A stretch of 64,000 bases of DNA from Crocinitomicaceae bacterium (GCA_016719925.1 JADJYC010000002.1:62001-126000), one strand, 5' to 3'. Positions 17,525 through 28,352 are shown, counted from the first letter of the stretch. Notes: generated by a model not told the origin, from the letters alone. Made by a program: numbers and translations.

Positions 17525-17758
17525 TTAAAGTTCCCAAATGGTTTTACGTTTCCGCTGAAATTTGAAAATATGTTTGTGTTCCAGCACCCAGGCCATCATC
17601 ATATAAAGAATGACAGGAGAGCCCAATCCGATAAAAGAAAAATAAATAAAGAATAACCTTACCCTTGAAACATCAACCCGCATTTTACGAGCCCACCATG
17701 TACTAACGCCAAATGAACGCAACTCAAAAAAGAGAGTGATTTTGTGGAAAAGATTCAT
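17525..17758 (-). CDS. PspC-domain membrane protein
   Basis: A 77-residue protein with the PspC arrangement: amphipathic start (FHKITLFFELRSFGVSTWWA), the RMRVDVSRVRLFF-type helix and one or two membrane segments (FIYFSFIGLGSPVILYMMMA), then a basic tail. Its ATG overlaps the DUF2851 stop by 4 nt (ATGA), which fixes the start at 17758, and its stop lies 1 nt before the K+ channel start. PspC proteins take part in envelope-stress responses in proteobacteria; the role in Bacteroidota is unclear. Confidence 0.75.
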   Translation of the reverse strand: MNLFHKITLFFELRSFGVSTWWARKMRVDVSRVRLFFIYFSFIGLGSPVILYMMMAWVLEHKHIFKFQRKRKTIWEL

Positions 17759-19020
17759 GGTGTTAGCAGTTGATGACCAATAGTACAAATTAAACACTTT
17801 TTTTTGGAGCAGAATTCATTTTTCTGCTCAATCAGGGCCTGAGAATCAAATGCCGTTTTAAAATCCAGACCAAATGAGGACCAGAACCGGGTAATGGAAT
17901 TGTTTTCTTTTTCAGTACCATTCAATAATTCCAGTGCGTATGATTTAATTTTTTCATCTGACTCAAGTCTGCCAACAGAAAATAAAAATGGCACAATTGT
18001 ATTGATAAAAATCAGGTTGATAAAATCATCTGACAAAAAATTACTTTTTGTTTTAACCGGTTTACCGAATGTAAAATGAGTTTCCCAAAACTCGGGTAAT
18101 TCACATTTAAACAATTCCTTTATATCTCTGAAAGATTTCTCTGCTGACAAAATATCTCCAACTGAAATGTTTGACCTGATGACTTCAGAAAACTGTGCCA
18201 GCCTGATTGATGGGAAACCCTGCGGATGCATTCTTGAAAACCGGAACTGAGATTTTTCCATTGATACAAGCTGCAATTTTTCTTTTTGAAAATTAAACTC
18301 AGTTATCAGACTAAGTATGTAGATATCTCTTGTATCAGTTGGCAATAGACCTGAGAGACCAAATAATATGGATGGAATAGCAAACTCGTTTGCTGATAAC
18401 TTCTGCAATGACCTGACGGAAATTTTTGAAATCAGACTTTCAAATGCTGGTCCATTTACTTTTCCGCCAAACAGTCTGGCAAGAGAAAAATAGAATGCAG
18501 TTTCCAGATCGCCATTCAGTTTTTTAATATCTGAAATAATCTGTTCTGATTTTCTTTCCAGCCGTTGGATAAGTGCACGTTCTTTTTGCTGTGTAACATA
18601 AACTGACGGCACATCTTTCAACTGCGCGGCGCATGAGATTGTTTTGGCAGAATCAGTTAATTTTAAAAATTTCAGATAATGTTGCTGATCAATTTTATCT
18701 TTAAGAACAACAGTCAGCAGCGGTTTTCCATTTACCAGCACCGTCTTATCATCTTCCAATACAAAGTGGACAATGACATTATTATATCTTAAATCATGCT
18801 GATGTCCGTGTGCGAACCAATCAGATGACTTGATATGAAACTCAATGGAACCAGCCCAAATTGTTTCATCCACTTTAATTCGGGTATTTAAAAAATCAGG
18901 TCCGGCATTGGAATTCAGTTCACCAAAATTTTGAATTTCCAGCAGATCACCCTGAGTAGTTTGAAAATAATTTCCAAAAATTTTTGACTGGAATGCATGA
19001 TGCAAATACTCTTCTCTCAT
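17755..19020 (-). CDS. DUF2851 family protein
   Basis: A 421-residue cytosolic protein. It starts MREEYLHHAFQSKIF, with the family signature IQNFGELNSNAGPDF and WAGSIEFHIKSSDW (residues 30-75), and ends in a Cys cluster (CSKKKCLIC). DUF2851 is almost restricted to Bacteroidota and has no known function. The conserved N-terminal acidic/His residues hint at a nuclease-like fold, but this is inference. First gene of the leftward operon with pspC, the K+ channel, the reductase, fbp and a lipoprotein. Confidence 0.85.
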   Translation of the reverse strand: MREEYLHHAFQSKIFGNYFQTTQGDLLEIQNFGELNSNAGPDFLNTRIKVDETIWAGSIEFHIKSSDWFAHGHQHDLRYNNVIVHFVLEDDKTVLVNGKPLLTVVLKDKIDQQHYLKFLKLTDSAKTISCAAQLKDVPSVYVTQQKERALIQRLERKSEQIISDIKKLNGDLETAFYFSLARLFGGKVNGPAFESLISKISVRSLQKLSANEFAIPSILFGLSGLLPTDTRDIYILSLITEFNFQKEKLQLVSMEKSQFRFSRMHPQGFPSIRLAQFSEVIRSNISVGDILSAEKSFRDIKELFKCELPEFWETHFTFGKPVKTKSNFLSDDFINLIFINTIVPFLFSVGRLESDEKIKSYALELLNGTEKENNSITRFWSSFGLDFKTAFDSQALIEQKNEFCSKKKCLICTIGHQLLTP

Positions 19021-19118
19021 AATCTCTCTCACATTAAATTGCAGGTGCTAATGTAGAAAGATTTTTCTTTTCAATTAAAATTCTGAGATCAGAAAAATTC
19101 ATTGAATACGGCCGACTT

Positions 19119-19601
19119 TCAGACAAGCCCCTTTGTGTTCTCTTCTTCATCAAGAAGTTCATCGCTTTTCTTTTTCATTAAAGAAGGAGGAATTCTTTTA
19201 AGAGCATGCAAACCACCAAACAAGGTTGAAAAAATGATCAGTTTAATAAGCAAACCATTGAACATATTTTTATTGTCCAGCAGAACCAAAATCAATTGGG
19301 CACCTCCGTAAATAAACAATCCAATATTAAATGCAATTTTGGGATGTTCCTTTGACAGAAAATACAACCCTAAAAATACCAGACCAAATACGCCGTCAAT
19401 TGCACAGTAATAAAGCGGCCAGTGAAATACGGCAAATAACATTACTGAAACCGTCAGTTCTAATACAGCAATTGCAAGCAACGCCCACTTTGCATATTTC
19501 AGATTTTTCCGCTGTTCGTTCAAAACCTGCTGTGCTTTGACGTGTTTGGCCCTTTCCAGTGATTGTGCAATCTGTTCGGGAGTTCTTCTTGGTTCAGCCA
19601 T
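19119..19601 (-). CDS. Hypothetical four-helix membrane protein
   Basis: A 160-residue protein with a charged cytosolic start (MAEPRRTPEQIAQSLERAKH), four predicted helices (about 38-57, 63-81, 89-108 and 115-130) and a charged tail with SLMKKKSDELLDEEEN. It begins 2 nt after the pyrF stop, so is co-transcribed with pyrF and prfA. No family was recognised. Confidence 0.65.
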   Translation of the reverse strand: MAEPRRTPEQIAQSLERAKHVKAQQVLNEQRKNLKYAKWALLAIAVLELTVSVMLFAVFHWPLYYCAIDGVFGLVFLGLYFLSKEHPKIAFNIGLFIYGGAQLILVLLDNKNMFNGLLIKLIIFSTLFGGLHALKRIPPSLMKKKSDELLDEEENTKGLV

Positions 19602-19603
19602 AG

Positions 19604-20416
19604 TTATATTGATTTCAGTAATGATTCCATTTCTGTCTGAACTTTTTTTGCTTCTGTGCGGGCCGCTTCTGCAAAATTAGTATCAGAAGAAGCATACAAA
19701 ATTTGTCTGGAAGAATTCACCAGTAAACCACAATCTCCGGTCATTCCAAATTTTGCAACATCCTGAAGGGAACCGCCCTGTGCTCCAACTCCGGGAACCA
19801 GAAAAAATGCTTCAGGCGCACATTTTCTTACTGCGCCAATATCTTCACCACGCGTTGCACCAACCACATACATCAGTCTGTCAGATCCTGACCACAAAGA
19901 AGATTTACGAATTACTTTTTCAAATAATTTTTCTCCGTCTTTGTCTTCTGTCAGCTGAAAATCAAGTGCACCCTGATTGGATGTCAGCGCAAGCAAAATC
20001 ACCCATTTGTTCTCAAATTCAAGAAAAGGTGTCACGCTGTCAATACCCATATAAGGAGCAACCGTCACTGAATCAAAATTTAAATACTCAAAAAAAGTTT
20101 TTGCGTAATAGGTAGATGTATTTCCAATATCTCCTCTTTTTGCATCAGCAATTGTGAAAATTTCTTTTGGAATATACTCCATGGTTTTTTTCAATGAATC
20201 CCATCCCTTGCTGCCGTGGCATTCATAGAATGCAATATTTGGTTTGTATGCCACACACAGATCATGCGTTGCATCTATAATTCTTTTGTTAAACTCAAAA
20301 ACAGGATCTTCAAAATCGAGCAGAAATTTTGGAATTTTATTCAGATCTGTATCCAAACCAATGCATAAAAATGATTTTTTAATCCGGATAGTATTGATTA
20401 ATTCTTGTCTGGTCAT
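19604..20416 (-). CDS. pyrF: Orotidine 5'-phosphate decarboxylase (type 2)
   Basis: A 270-residue enzyme converting OMP to UMP. The substrate strand FLCIGLDTDLNKIP is at residues 15-28 and the catalytic DAKRGDIGNTS motif at about 90-100; the phosphate site is GVGAQGG near residue 206. Length and motif belong to the longer type 2 (PyrF) form common in Bacteroidota and mycobacteria. The gene follows prfA by 35 bp, a conserved arrangement in this phylum. Confidence 0.95.
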   Translation of the reverse strand: MTRQELINTIRIKKSFLCIGLDTDLNKIPKFLLDFEDPVFEFNKRIIDATHDLCVAYKPNIAFYECHGSKGWDSLKKTMEYIPKEIFTIADAKRGDIGNTSTYYAKTFFEYLNFDSVTVAPYMGIDSVTPFLEFENKWVILLALTSNQGALDFQLTEDKDGEKLFEKVIRKSSLWSGSDRLMYVVGATRGEDIGAVRKCAPEAFFLVPGVGAQGGSLQDVAKFGMTGDCGLLVNSSRQILYASSDTNFAEAARTEAKKVQTEMESLLKSI

Positions 20417-20451
20417 TTTTTCCTGCGTTTCAATTTTTGATGAACGGCCCG

Positions 20452-21534
20452 TTAAACCGTTTCGCCTTCTTTCATTTTTTCGGCATTTTCTGCCATTTTC
20501 AATGCGTCCAGCATCTCCTGAATATCTCCATTCATAAAGCTAACCAAATTATACATGGTCATTCCTATGCGGTGATCAGTTATTCTTCCCTGCGGATAAT
20601 TGTAGGTTCTGATTTTTGCAGAACGGTCACCGGTAGAAACCATGGTTTTTCTTTTTGACGCAATGTCACCGTTTCTTTTATTCAATTCCAGATCATACAA
20701 TTTTGAATACAGCATTTTCATTGCAAGTTCACGGTTTTTCAACTGTGACCGTTCCACCTGACAGACAACAACAATTCCTGTGGGTCTGTGCGTAAGCTGC
20801 ACTTTTGTTTCCACCTTGTTTACATTCTGTCCACCGGCACCACCTGAACGCGATGTATGAAATTCTATATCCGCCGGATTCAGATTTACATCTACTTCTT
20901 CTACTTCAGGTAATACAGCAACTGTTGCAGCAGAGGTATGAACCCGACCTTGTGTTTCAGTTTCAGGTACCCGCTGAACCCGGTGCACACCTGCTTCATA
21001 TTTTAATGTTCCGTAAACCTCATCACCGGTAACTTTTACAATCACCTCTTTGTATCCGCCAACTGTTCCTTCCGTTACACTCAACGGCTCAACTTTCCAA
21101 CCTTTTGATTCAAAATATCTGGAATACATGCGATATAAATCGCCTGCAAAAATACTTGCCTCATCTCCACCCGTTCCTGCCCGTACTTCAAGAATCACGT
21201 TTTTGTCGTCTTCTGGATCTTTTGGAATCAACAAGACTTTAATTTCTTCTTCCAGCTCTTCTTTTTTTGGAACTAATTCATCCAGCTCCATTTTAGCCAT
21301 TTCCTTTAATTCAGGATCTTCATCAGAATTCAGAACCTCTTTTGAAGATTCAATATTTCCAACTACTTTTTTATATTCTTTATACACCGCTACTATTGCC
21401 TCCAGTTCCTTGTATTCCCTGTTAAGTTTAATGTAGCGCTCCATGTCATTGATGATGGAAGGGTCAGTAATTTTAACTCCAACTTCATCAAATCGAATGG
21501 CAATTGCTTCTAATTTTTTTAATAAATCACTCAT
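20452..21534 (-). CDS. prfA: Peptide chain release factor 1
   Basis: A 360-residue release factor reading UAA and UAG stop codons. The GGQ motif lies in SGGAGGQNVNKVETKVQLT (about residue 232), and the downstream RSQLKNRELAMKML segment is present. The length equals the family norm. It starts 19 nt after the purM stop and leads the purM-prfA-pyrF group. Confidence 0.97.
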   Translation of the reverse strand: MSDLLKKLEAIAIRFDEVGVKITDPSIINDMERYIKLNREYKELEAIVAVYKEYKKVVGNIESSKEVLNSDEDPELKEMAKMELDELVPKKEELEEEIKVLLIPKDPEDDKNVILEVRAGTGGDEASIFAGDLYRMYSRYFESKGWKVEPLSVTEGTVGGYKEVIVKVTGDEVYGTLKYEAGVHRVQRVPETETQGRVHTSAATVAVLPEVEEVDVNLNPADIEFHTSRSGGAGGQNVNKVETKVQLTHRPTGIVVVCQVERSQLKNRELAMKMLYSKLYDLELNKRNGDIASKRKTMVSTGDRSAKIRTYNYPQGRITDHRIGMTMYNLVSFMNGDIQEMLDALKMAENAEKMKEGETV

Positions 21535-21553
21535 AGATGAATTTCTTCAAATG

Positions 21554-22720
21554 CTAATATTCAAAAGTTCCGTACTCTGATTTTATTGTCAGTTTTTTGC
21601 CGTCAAAAGCCTCACATCTGCCAACAATTTTTGCACGAATTTTAAATGACTCAGAAATAGAAATAATTTCCTGAGCCATATTTTCCGGAACATAAATTTC
21701 CATGCGGTGTCCCATGTTAAATACCTTATACATTTCTTTCCAGTCAGTTTTAGATTCCTGCTGAATGAGTTTGAATAAAGGCGGAACTTCAAATAAATTA
21801 TCTTTTATAACATGCAGATTATTGACAAAATGCAGCACCTTGGTTTGTGCTCCACCGCTGCAGTGTACCATTCCATGAATCTGAGCGCGGTGCTTTTTGA
21901 GAATTTCTTTTATCACCGGAGCGTAAGTACGGGTTGGAGACAAAACTAATTTACCTGCGTCAACCGGAGAATTTGCAATGGCATCCGTCAGCTTTTTTGT
22001 GCCGGAATAAACCAACTCTTCTGGCACAGTCGCATCAAAACTTTCAGGATATTTTTCAGCCAGATATTTTGAAAACACATCGTGTCGTGCAGAAGTTAAT
22101 CCGTTACTTCCCATTCCACCGTTGTATGATTTTTCATACGACGCCTGACCATAAGATTCAAGTCCAACAATAACGTCACCCGGTTTGATCGTATGATTAG
22201 AAATCACTTCACTTCTTTTCATTCTTACGACAACGGTAGAATCAACAATAATTGTTCTGACAAGATCACCAACATCAGCAGTTTCACCACCGGTTGAATG
22301 AATACTTATCCCATAATTTCTAAGCTCCGTTAACAATTCTTCGGTTCCATTAATGATCGCTGAAATGACATTTCCATCAACCAGATTTTTATTCCTTCCA
22401 ATGGTAGATGAAAGCATAATGTTTTCAGTTGCCCCTACACAAAGCAAATCATCAATATTCATGATCAAAGCATCTTGTGCAATGCCTTTCCACACAGACA
22501 TGTCACCGGTTTCTTTCCAATACATATAGGCGAGGGAAGATTTTGTTCCGGCTCCGTCAGCATGCATGACAAGACAATAATTTTCATCACCTGTCAGATA
22601 ATCCGGCACTATTTTACAGAATGCCTGCGGAAATAATCCTTTATCTACATTTTTGATTGCGTTGTGAACATCTTCCTTACCGGCAGAAACTCCACGTGCG
22701 TTGTATCTGTTATCAGACAT
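21554..22720 (-). CDS. purM: Phosphoribosylformylglycinamidine cyclo-ligase (AIR synthetase), long form
   Basis: A 388-residue ATP-dependent enzyme making AIR from FGAM. It starts MSDNRYNARGVSAGKEDVH, with the ATP/Mg motif HADGAGTKSSLA near residue 54, the IDDLLCVGA segment near 93 and the STGGETADV motif near 141. It is longer than the about 345-residue proteobacterial enzyme, as is typical of Bacteroidota. A terminator separates it from the OmpA gene upstream. Confidence 0.95.
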   Translation of the reverse strand: MSDNRYNARGVSAGKEDVHNAIKNVDKGLFPQAFCKIVPDYLTGDENYCLVMHADGAGTKSSLAYMYWKETGDMSVWKGIAQDALIMNIDDLLCVGATENIMLSSTIGRNKNLVDGNVISAIINGTEELLTELRNYGISIHSTGGETADVGDLVRTIIVDSTVVVRMKRSEVISNHTIKPGDVIVGLESYGQASYEKSYNGGMGSNGLTSARHDVFSKYLAEKYPESFDATVPEELVYSGTKKLTDAIANSPVDAGKLVLSPTRTYAPVIKEILKKHRAQIHGMVHCSGGAQTKVLHFVNNLHVIKDNLFEVPPLFKLIQQESKTDWKEMYKVFNMGHRMEIYVPENMAQEIISISESFKIRAKIVGRCEAFDGKKLTIKSEYGTFEY

Positions 22721-22740
22721 GATTAAGTATTAAAATAAAA

Positions 22741-22771
22741 AAAAGCATCACGCTGAATGCGTGATGCTTTT
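22741..22771 (-). terminator. Intrinsic terminator after the OmpA/PD40 gene
   Basis: A perfect 13-bp stem, AAAAGCATCACGC with GCGTGATGCTTTT, has a 5-nt loop and A/T flanks. It lies 19 nt past the OmpA-family stop and before purM on the minus strand. Confidence 0.9.
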
Positions 22772-22789
22772 TTAAAAATATCATATTCG

Positions 22790-24924
22790 CTAATTACCTC
22801 CGGTACCGGTACCTGTACCAGTTCCATTTTCCGGCTTAACGCCTTCACCTGGTTTTGGAACGTAATCAAAACTTAAAATCTTACATTCTGTACGACGATT
22901 GTACTGGTGTAATTTTTCAAACATCGCAGGATTTGTGGTTTTGTATTTATTAATTACTGCTTCTGTCAACAACGTTCTTGTTGTGTCACCAGGTGCTTTC
23001 ACTTCTGTTAAAGTAAACGGAGTTGTTTCACCGTATCCTTTTGGCACAAAACGCTCAGCTGGCAAACCTCTTTCCATTACCAGATAATTGATACACGATT
23101 GTGCACGTGCCTGTGAAAGTTTCAGATTTGCCGCATCTGATCCACGGCTGTCTGTATGTGATCCCAACTCAACAATCAGATTAGGGTGTTCAATCATCAG
23201 ATCATATAAATAGTTCAGGGAATCTTTAGAGTTTACAGAGTCATTTACCTGAAGATCTGCTTTACCTAAATCGTAACGCACCTCAGGCAAACGGATTGGT
23301 TTTCTAATTCCGAGTACTTTCAAATCTCTGACAATTCTTGTGTTTTTTTCGATACCCACTGTAGAGAATGCATCAGAAGTTCCAAGATATTGTTTCAACA
23401 CACCCTCAACTTCAATTGTCCATGTTGTACCAGGCTCAACATAACGAACTCCGGGAGATTTTTCATTCAAAGAAATACGGCCGTTTGCATCTGTGTTCAT
23501 TACAAAGTTTGAACCATCAGAACCAACGATAATAAGTTTAGCACCAATAATCGGAGTCCCTTCTTCCTGATCAGAAACAATGATATCCACATCAACCAGT
23601 ACAGGAGGTAAATAGAAATCCCAGATATCCTGAGAGTTTTCACCTTTAGAACCATTTCTGCTGGAAGAAATAAATCCACGTTCAACTTTACCTGACTCAG
23701 TATAAATAATGTGATAATCATCACGGCAAGAGTTCATCGGATAACCAAGGTTAGTTGGTTTCTCCCATTTATTTTCTTCACCTACACGTGTTGCTTTATA
23801 AATATCCAATCCACCAAGACCAACCATTCCGTCTGATGCATAAAATAATTCGTTATTTGGACCCCAGGTTGGAAAACAATCATTTCCAGGAGTATTAACT
23901 GATGGTCCTAAGTTTACTGGTAATGACCATGATTCAGAACGTTTATCATACGTAGTGATCCAAAGATCCAGTCCGCCATAACCACCAGCCATATTAGAAG
24001 CAAAAATCAACGATTTTCCGTCAGCTGAAATACAAGGGTGACCAACGTGTGTTGAATCATGATCTTTTAATTTCAGTAATACCGGTTGTTCCCATCCGTC
24101 TCCTTTTTTCTCAACCATGAAGATATCACATCCCAAACGCATTTTTTCCTGTGACGGGCAACGTGTGAAATACATCATTTTACCACGGCTGTCAAAACAT
24201 ACTGTTCCTTCGTTGTCATTTGTATTTACAGGAGCAGGAAGCGGCTGAGGCTGACCCCAGTTGTTCTTTTTATCAATAGTGGTTACCCAGATATCCATAT
24301 AATTCTGACCGGTAATTGGATCTACCAGTTCACCGGTTGAACCTGGACGGGAAGAAGAAAAATACATTTCAGTTCCGCGAGGACCGATTACCTGTGCGTA
24401 ATCAAACTCAGGCGTATTTAATTTAACCACATTTGACATGAGGTGTTTGGTAGGTTTTTTCTCTACGGTCTCTTTGTATTTTTCACACGACTCGATTCTC
24501 ACTTTGGTGATTGGATCACCAGGGGCGAGTTTGTCGTATTTCTGATAATTTTCTTTTGCTTCATCATGTTTGCACTGAGCCATTTCCATTTCGGCTAAAA
24601 AGAAATAAGTTTTTGGCTCAACCTCGTAATATTTCAGGAGAATTGCTTTTTCATATTGCTGTTCGGCAGCAGCAAAATCGTGAAGAAGTTTATAACACGT
24701 AGCAGACATATAAGCGAAATACGCTTTTTCAAACGTGCTTTGTCGTTCTTAGGATCGACTTTTTCAGATGCTTTTTTGTAGGCATCGGCAGCTTCAGCGT
24801 AAGCACCGGCCTGCCATAACTGTTCTGCTTCTTTCGCATAATTTCTTGTTTCGGCCTGCGAAAGGGCAGAAGTACTTATACTCAGCAGCGCAACTAATGT
24901 AACTAAGAACTTCATTGACTTCAT
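22790..24924 (-). CDS. OmpA-family protein with TPR, PD40 repeats and Gly-rich tail; one frameshift
   Basis: Repaired, about 711 residues: signal peptide (to STSALSQ), two or three TPR units (about 30-125), a WD40/PD40-type beta-propeller (GTEMYFSSSRPGSTGE, GKSLIFASNMAGGYGGLD, NELFYASDGMVGLGGLD), a CarboxypepD-like domain (about 430-500) and a C-terminal OmpA peptidoglycan-binding domain (ELGSHTDSRGSDAANLKLSQ). It ends in a GTGTGTGTGGN tail. One base is missing from a five-T run (24725-24729, plus strand). With it restored, RLKKAYFAYMSATC is continuous. PD40-OmpA proteins such as PorE belong to the T9SS apparatus, but this could be a paralogue. Confidence 0.8.
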
Positions 24925-25018
24925 AAAATAGTTTTAGTTTTAAAAAGCGATTATTTAAGAGGCGAAAATAAACAAATATTTTTAATTATTAACTATTTTA
25001 CAGATTAATTCAAACCGT

Positions 25019-26077
25019 TTAGTCCTGCGTATTCTGGCTGTAATTGCGCCATTTTTCCAGTACTCTTTGAAAATCAGCAGGTAGTTCAGAGTCAAACTGC
25101 ATCCACTGACCAGTGCGGGGATGCTTGAAACCCAATGTTTTTGCGTGTAGAGCCTGACCAGGAATTAATTTAAACGCATTATCAATAAACTGCCGGTATT
25201 TTGTAAAAGTTGTGCCTTTGATAATCTTATCTCCCCCATATTCGAGATCATGAAACAAAGGGTGGTTAATGTATTGAAAATGAACACGTATCTGATGGGT
25301 TCGTCCTGTTTCAAGCTTGCATTCAACAAGCGTTACATAACGGAATCTTTCTACCACCTTATAATGAGTGACAGCGTGCTTTCCGTGTGAACCATCTTCA
25401 TAAACACAAAAAGACTTTCTGTTTTTCTGGGATCTTCCGATGTGCCCGGTAATTGTCCCTTCATCATTGGCTAGATCACCCCAGACAAGTGCATAATATC
25501 TGCGGTCAGATGTGCGGTCAAAAAACTGTTTGGCCAAATCAGTCAATGCCTGTTCAGTTTTAGCCACAACCAGAATTCCAGTGGTATGTTTATCAATTCT
25601 GTGAACTAATCCCGGGCGGCCATAAAAATCATCTGCTTTTCTTGGAAGATTTTCAAAATGATATAACAATCCATTAAGCAATGTGCCGGTATAGTTTCCA
25701 TAGCCAGGGTGCACAACCATGTTTGAAGGTTTGTTGACAATCACCAGATCATCGTCTTCATAAAGAATATCCAAAGGAATATTTTCAGGAACAAGTTTTA
25801 ATTCTCTGACAGGAAAAGGAAGTACAATTGAAATATCATCCTTAGGTCTTACTTTATAATTTGGTTTTACCGGTTTACCATTTACAATCAGATTATCAGC
25901 ATGAGCCAAAGCTTGTAAGCGGGTACGTGATACGTTTGGAATGCGGTCCATCAGAAATTTATCTATTCTGACAGAATCCTGAATATCTGCAATTAAATGA
26001 TAATGCTCATAGAGCTCATCACCTGCATTTTCACTTTCTGATAAATCTTCGAGATACGACTCGTCTTCTTCTGACAT
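25019..26077 (-). CDS. rluD: RluA/RluD-family 23S rRNA pseudouridine synthase
   Basis: A 352-residue enzyme with an acidic N-terminal extension (about 1-35), an S4 RNA-binding domain (RIDKFLMDRIPNVSRTRLQ, about 38-95) and a catalytic domain containing the GLVHRIDKHTTGILVVAK motif, whose Asp (about 164) is the nucleophile. It is RluD-like by domain make-up; whether the sites are U1911/1915/1917 cannot be read from sequence. Its ATG shares 1 nt with the upstream stop (TAATG), and it is the last gene after the PASTA and T9SS genes. Confidence 0.85.
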   Translation of the reverse strand: MSEEDESYLEDLSESENAGDELYEHYHLIADIQDSVRIDKFLMDRIPNVSRTRLQALAHADNLIVNGKPVKPNYKVRPKDDISIVLPFPVRELKLVPENIPLDILYEDDDLVIVNKPSNMVVHPGYGNYTGTLLNGLLYHFENLPRKADDFYGRPGLVHRIDKHTTGILVVAKTEQALTDLAKQFFDRTSDRRYYALVWGDLANDEGTITGHIGRSQKNRKSFCVYEDGSHGKHAVTHYKVVERFRYVTLVECKLETGRTHQIRVHFQYINHPLFHDLEYGGDKIIKGTTFTKYRQFIDNAFKLIPGQALHAKTLGFKHPRTGQWMQFDSELPADFQRVLEKWRNYSQNTQD

Positions 26078-28335
26078 TATTCTTTGATCACTTTGCCTGA
26101 ATACAAAGATAGACCATTTGAATCTTTAATCTGAACAATGTAAACACCTGAATTCAAATCTGACATTTCAATTTCTTTTTCATTCCCCGAAAGCACCTCA
26201 CGACCGGTCATGTCATAAACTGAATATTGTACTGAGTAAAGATTGGTTTGAACCGTCAGCACATTTTTCACCGGATTAGGGTAAACTGAAACTGAAATTT
26301 CATCTGTGTTTTCAGGTTCAGTTAAATCAAGCGTATAATTAAGCGCTGTTGAATAAACCGGTCTGATTAACAAAGAAGCATCATAAGAAGATGTCTGCCA
26401 GGTTCCGGAAACATTTCTGAAAATTCTGTGACTGTTATCCAGATTAAGATCCAGTCCTACGTTCAGACTCACTGATTCAATCTGTTCCCATCCAACATAA
26501 AACTTCTCAGGAACAACAATGTTCTGATCATTCATGAATGTATAATACCTGAAACCATTAATTGCTCCGCTGTATTCCGGGTGATTGGTATTGAAATAGT
26601 CATCCTGATATATAATTGTTCCCGGCTGACCGGCGTTGTCATTCCAGATTGTCAACAGAAAAAGTTTATCAGAATGATCATCAACGCTGGGTACCCAATG
26701 GATCAGAATTCCGGTCAGCGTATCTTCTTCATATGCTTCAAACTGATACGCAAGTAAAGAATGACTTCCGGTCACACCATAAGCTGCTTCTGCACTGCCA
26801 TCATCATAGCTGTAAAAATTATCAAACTTTTGTGTGAAATAAGTTGTGTCATTGACATCAAAAACATTGGCGCCGCTGACTGCTGCATCGATATTTAATT
26901 TAACATCAAATGCGGCTTTTGGCAATGCAGTTACTGAATTATTGTAGGTATAATTTGCCGCCAGCGGATAAGGATATTTATTCAACCCCATTTCCCAGTT
27001 ACCAGTCCACTCACTTGTTATTGCAGGATTTGCAAGAACAAAAGGAGAACCACCCTGAAGAATTCCGCCAAATCTTATTTCCAGACCACCGTTTGCGTAG
27101 TTGGTTGGAGTCAAGTCACTGTTATAGACTTTTACTTTTAATGTATCAATCATTTTTTCTGATGCATTTGCATTTTTAAAGTGATCCCATGGAACTGCAG
27201 TATAATCATCCAATAATGTATGAATGGGTTCAGAAACTGCCAGATCAGAAAAATTAGAAACAGTTGGCAAGCCGTTATCTTCAAGATTTACATAGTCAAT
27301 GTGCCAGTGATCCAAAGCGCCGGAAGTTGATGCCCAGTTTCTGAATCTGAACCGGAAACCGTCATCCAGCGCGGCTACAGTTACAGCAACATATCCGGTA
27401 TCCCAGGTATCTAATGCCTCTCCACCCAATGCGTACCATTGACTGGGCCACCATGCATTTGAATCAGGCAGCCACCATTCCAGTAATAATGAATCTTCTG
27501 TTTCGGGTGCATTTCCATATCCTTTTGACTGATACAAAAAAGTCAAATAAACATCGGTTTTTCCGGCCAGATTAATGGGGCGGGAAGTGAGAACATCAGC
27601 AGATTCATGAGCGCTCATATTTCCAAAATCATAGGGCCAGCCGTTTTCATTCAACCCGTCAAAAGTTGCTACACCCAATGACCAGGGATTTTTTGCATAA
27701 CTATAATTGTGATAAGCAAAATCATCCACCCAGATTTTGTTGGGATCATTATAATCTACAAAAAATACATTTGCTGAATCTTGCACATAGTCAGGATTTG
27801 AAGTGTACCAGATAGTATCCTGATCAGGATCAGGAACTCCGTCAATAACTGAATCAACAAGAACATAACATTCCTGATATAAATTCATTAATACTCCGTT
27901 AACCGGATAAGCATTCAAATTATTCACCCATACTGATTGTACTGTTGGAAAATAATACGAGTAAACACTTGGAATTCCAGCCGTAACAGCAATTGTATCA
28001 TGATGGGATTTTAGGGAATCACAAAATTTAAAAGCAGGGTTTTGCGGAACCGTATTGGTTGAATTCATCAACTGATAATACCATTGAGAAGATACATTTC
28101 CGTCTGTGTAATCTGAATCGTACGGAAGAAATTTATTGATTGAAAAATCATCCCAAACCGGCAAATCCAGCGTGTCTATATTGTAAATGAAAGAGCTGTC
28201 TATTGAATTTCCGGATTTTGTTTTGAAATTCTTTTTTGTAATATGCGGATTAGCTCCAAGCGGAGAAACAATTTCTTCCTGTGCCAGAAGAGACACTGAA
28301 AAAAAACTTAAAAAAGAGAGCAGTACTAATTTCAT
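26077..28335 (-). CDS. Secreted protein with type A T9SS sorting domain
   Basis: A 752-residue protein: signal peptide (to SVSLLAQ), a large extracellular region with galactose-binding/MAM-like jelly-roll features (DVYLTFLYQSKGYGN, LDHWHIDYVNLED), and a C-terminal T9SS type A sorting domain starting SVYPNPVKNVLTV and ending YSGKVIKE. It should cross the outer membrane through the type IX system and be anchored or released after removal of the domain. It sits between the PASTA gene (17 bp upstream) and rluD (overlapping). Confidence 0.85.
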   Translation of the reverse strand: MKLVLLSFLSFFSVSLLAQEEIVSPLGANPHITKKNFKTKSGNSIDSSFIYNIDTLDLPVWDDFSINKFLPYDSDYTDGNVSSQWYYQLMNSTNTVPQNPAFKFCDSLKSHHDTIAVTAGIPSVYSYYFPTVQSVWVNNLNAYPVNGVLMNLYQECYVLVDSVIDGVPDPDQDTIWYTSNPDYVQDSANVFFVDYNDPNKIWVDDFAYHNYSYAKNPWSLGVATFDGLNENGWPYDFGNMSAHESADVLTSRPINLAGKTDVYLTFLYQSKGYGNAPETEDSLLLEWWLPDSNAWWPSQWYALGGEALDTWDTGYVAVTVAALDDGFRFRFRNWASTSGALDHWHIDYVNLEDNGLPTVSNFSDLAVSEPIHTLLDDYTAVPWDHFKNANASEKMIDTLKVKVYNSDLTPTNYANGGLEIRFGGILQGGSPFVLANPAITSEWTGNWEMGLNKYPYPLAANYTYNNSVTALPKAAFDVKLNIDAAVSGANVFDVNDTTYFTQKFDNFYSYDDGSAEAAYGVTGSHSLLAYQFEAYEEDTLTGILIHWVPSVDDHSDKLFLLTIWNDNAGQPGTIIYQDDYFNTNHPEYSGAINGFRYYTFMNDQNIVVPEKFYVGWEQIESVSLNVGLDLNLDNSHRIFRNVSGTWQTSSYDASLLIRPVYSTALNYTLDLTEPENTDEISVSVYPNPVKNVLTVQTNLYSVQYSVYDMTGREVLSGNEKEIEMSDLNSGVYIVQIKDSNGLSLYSGKVIKE

Positions 28336-28352
28336 TTCAATCTAATATACAC

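Noticed and set aside
24634..24924. A separate short secreted protein upstream of the OmpA gene
   Set aside because: It is the signal peptide and first TPR of the OmpA/PD40 protein; one missing base near 24727 splits them.
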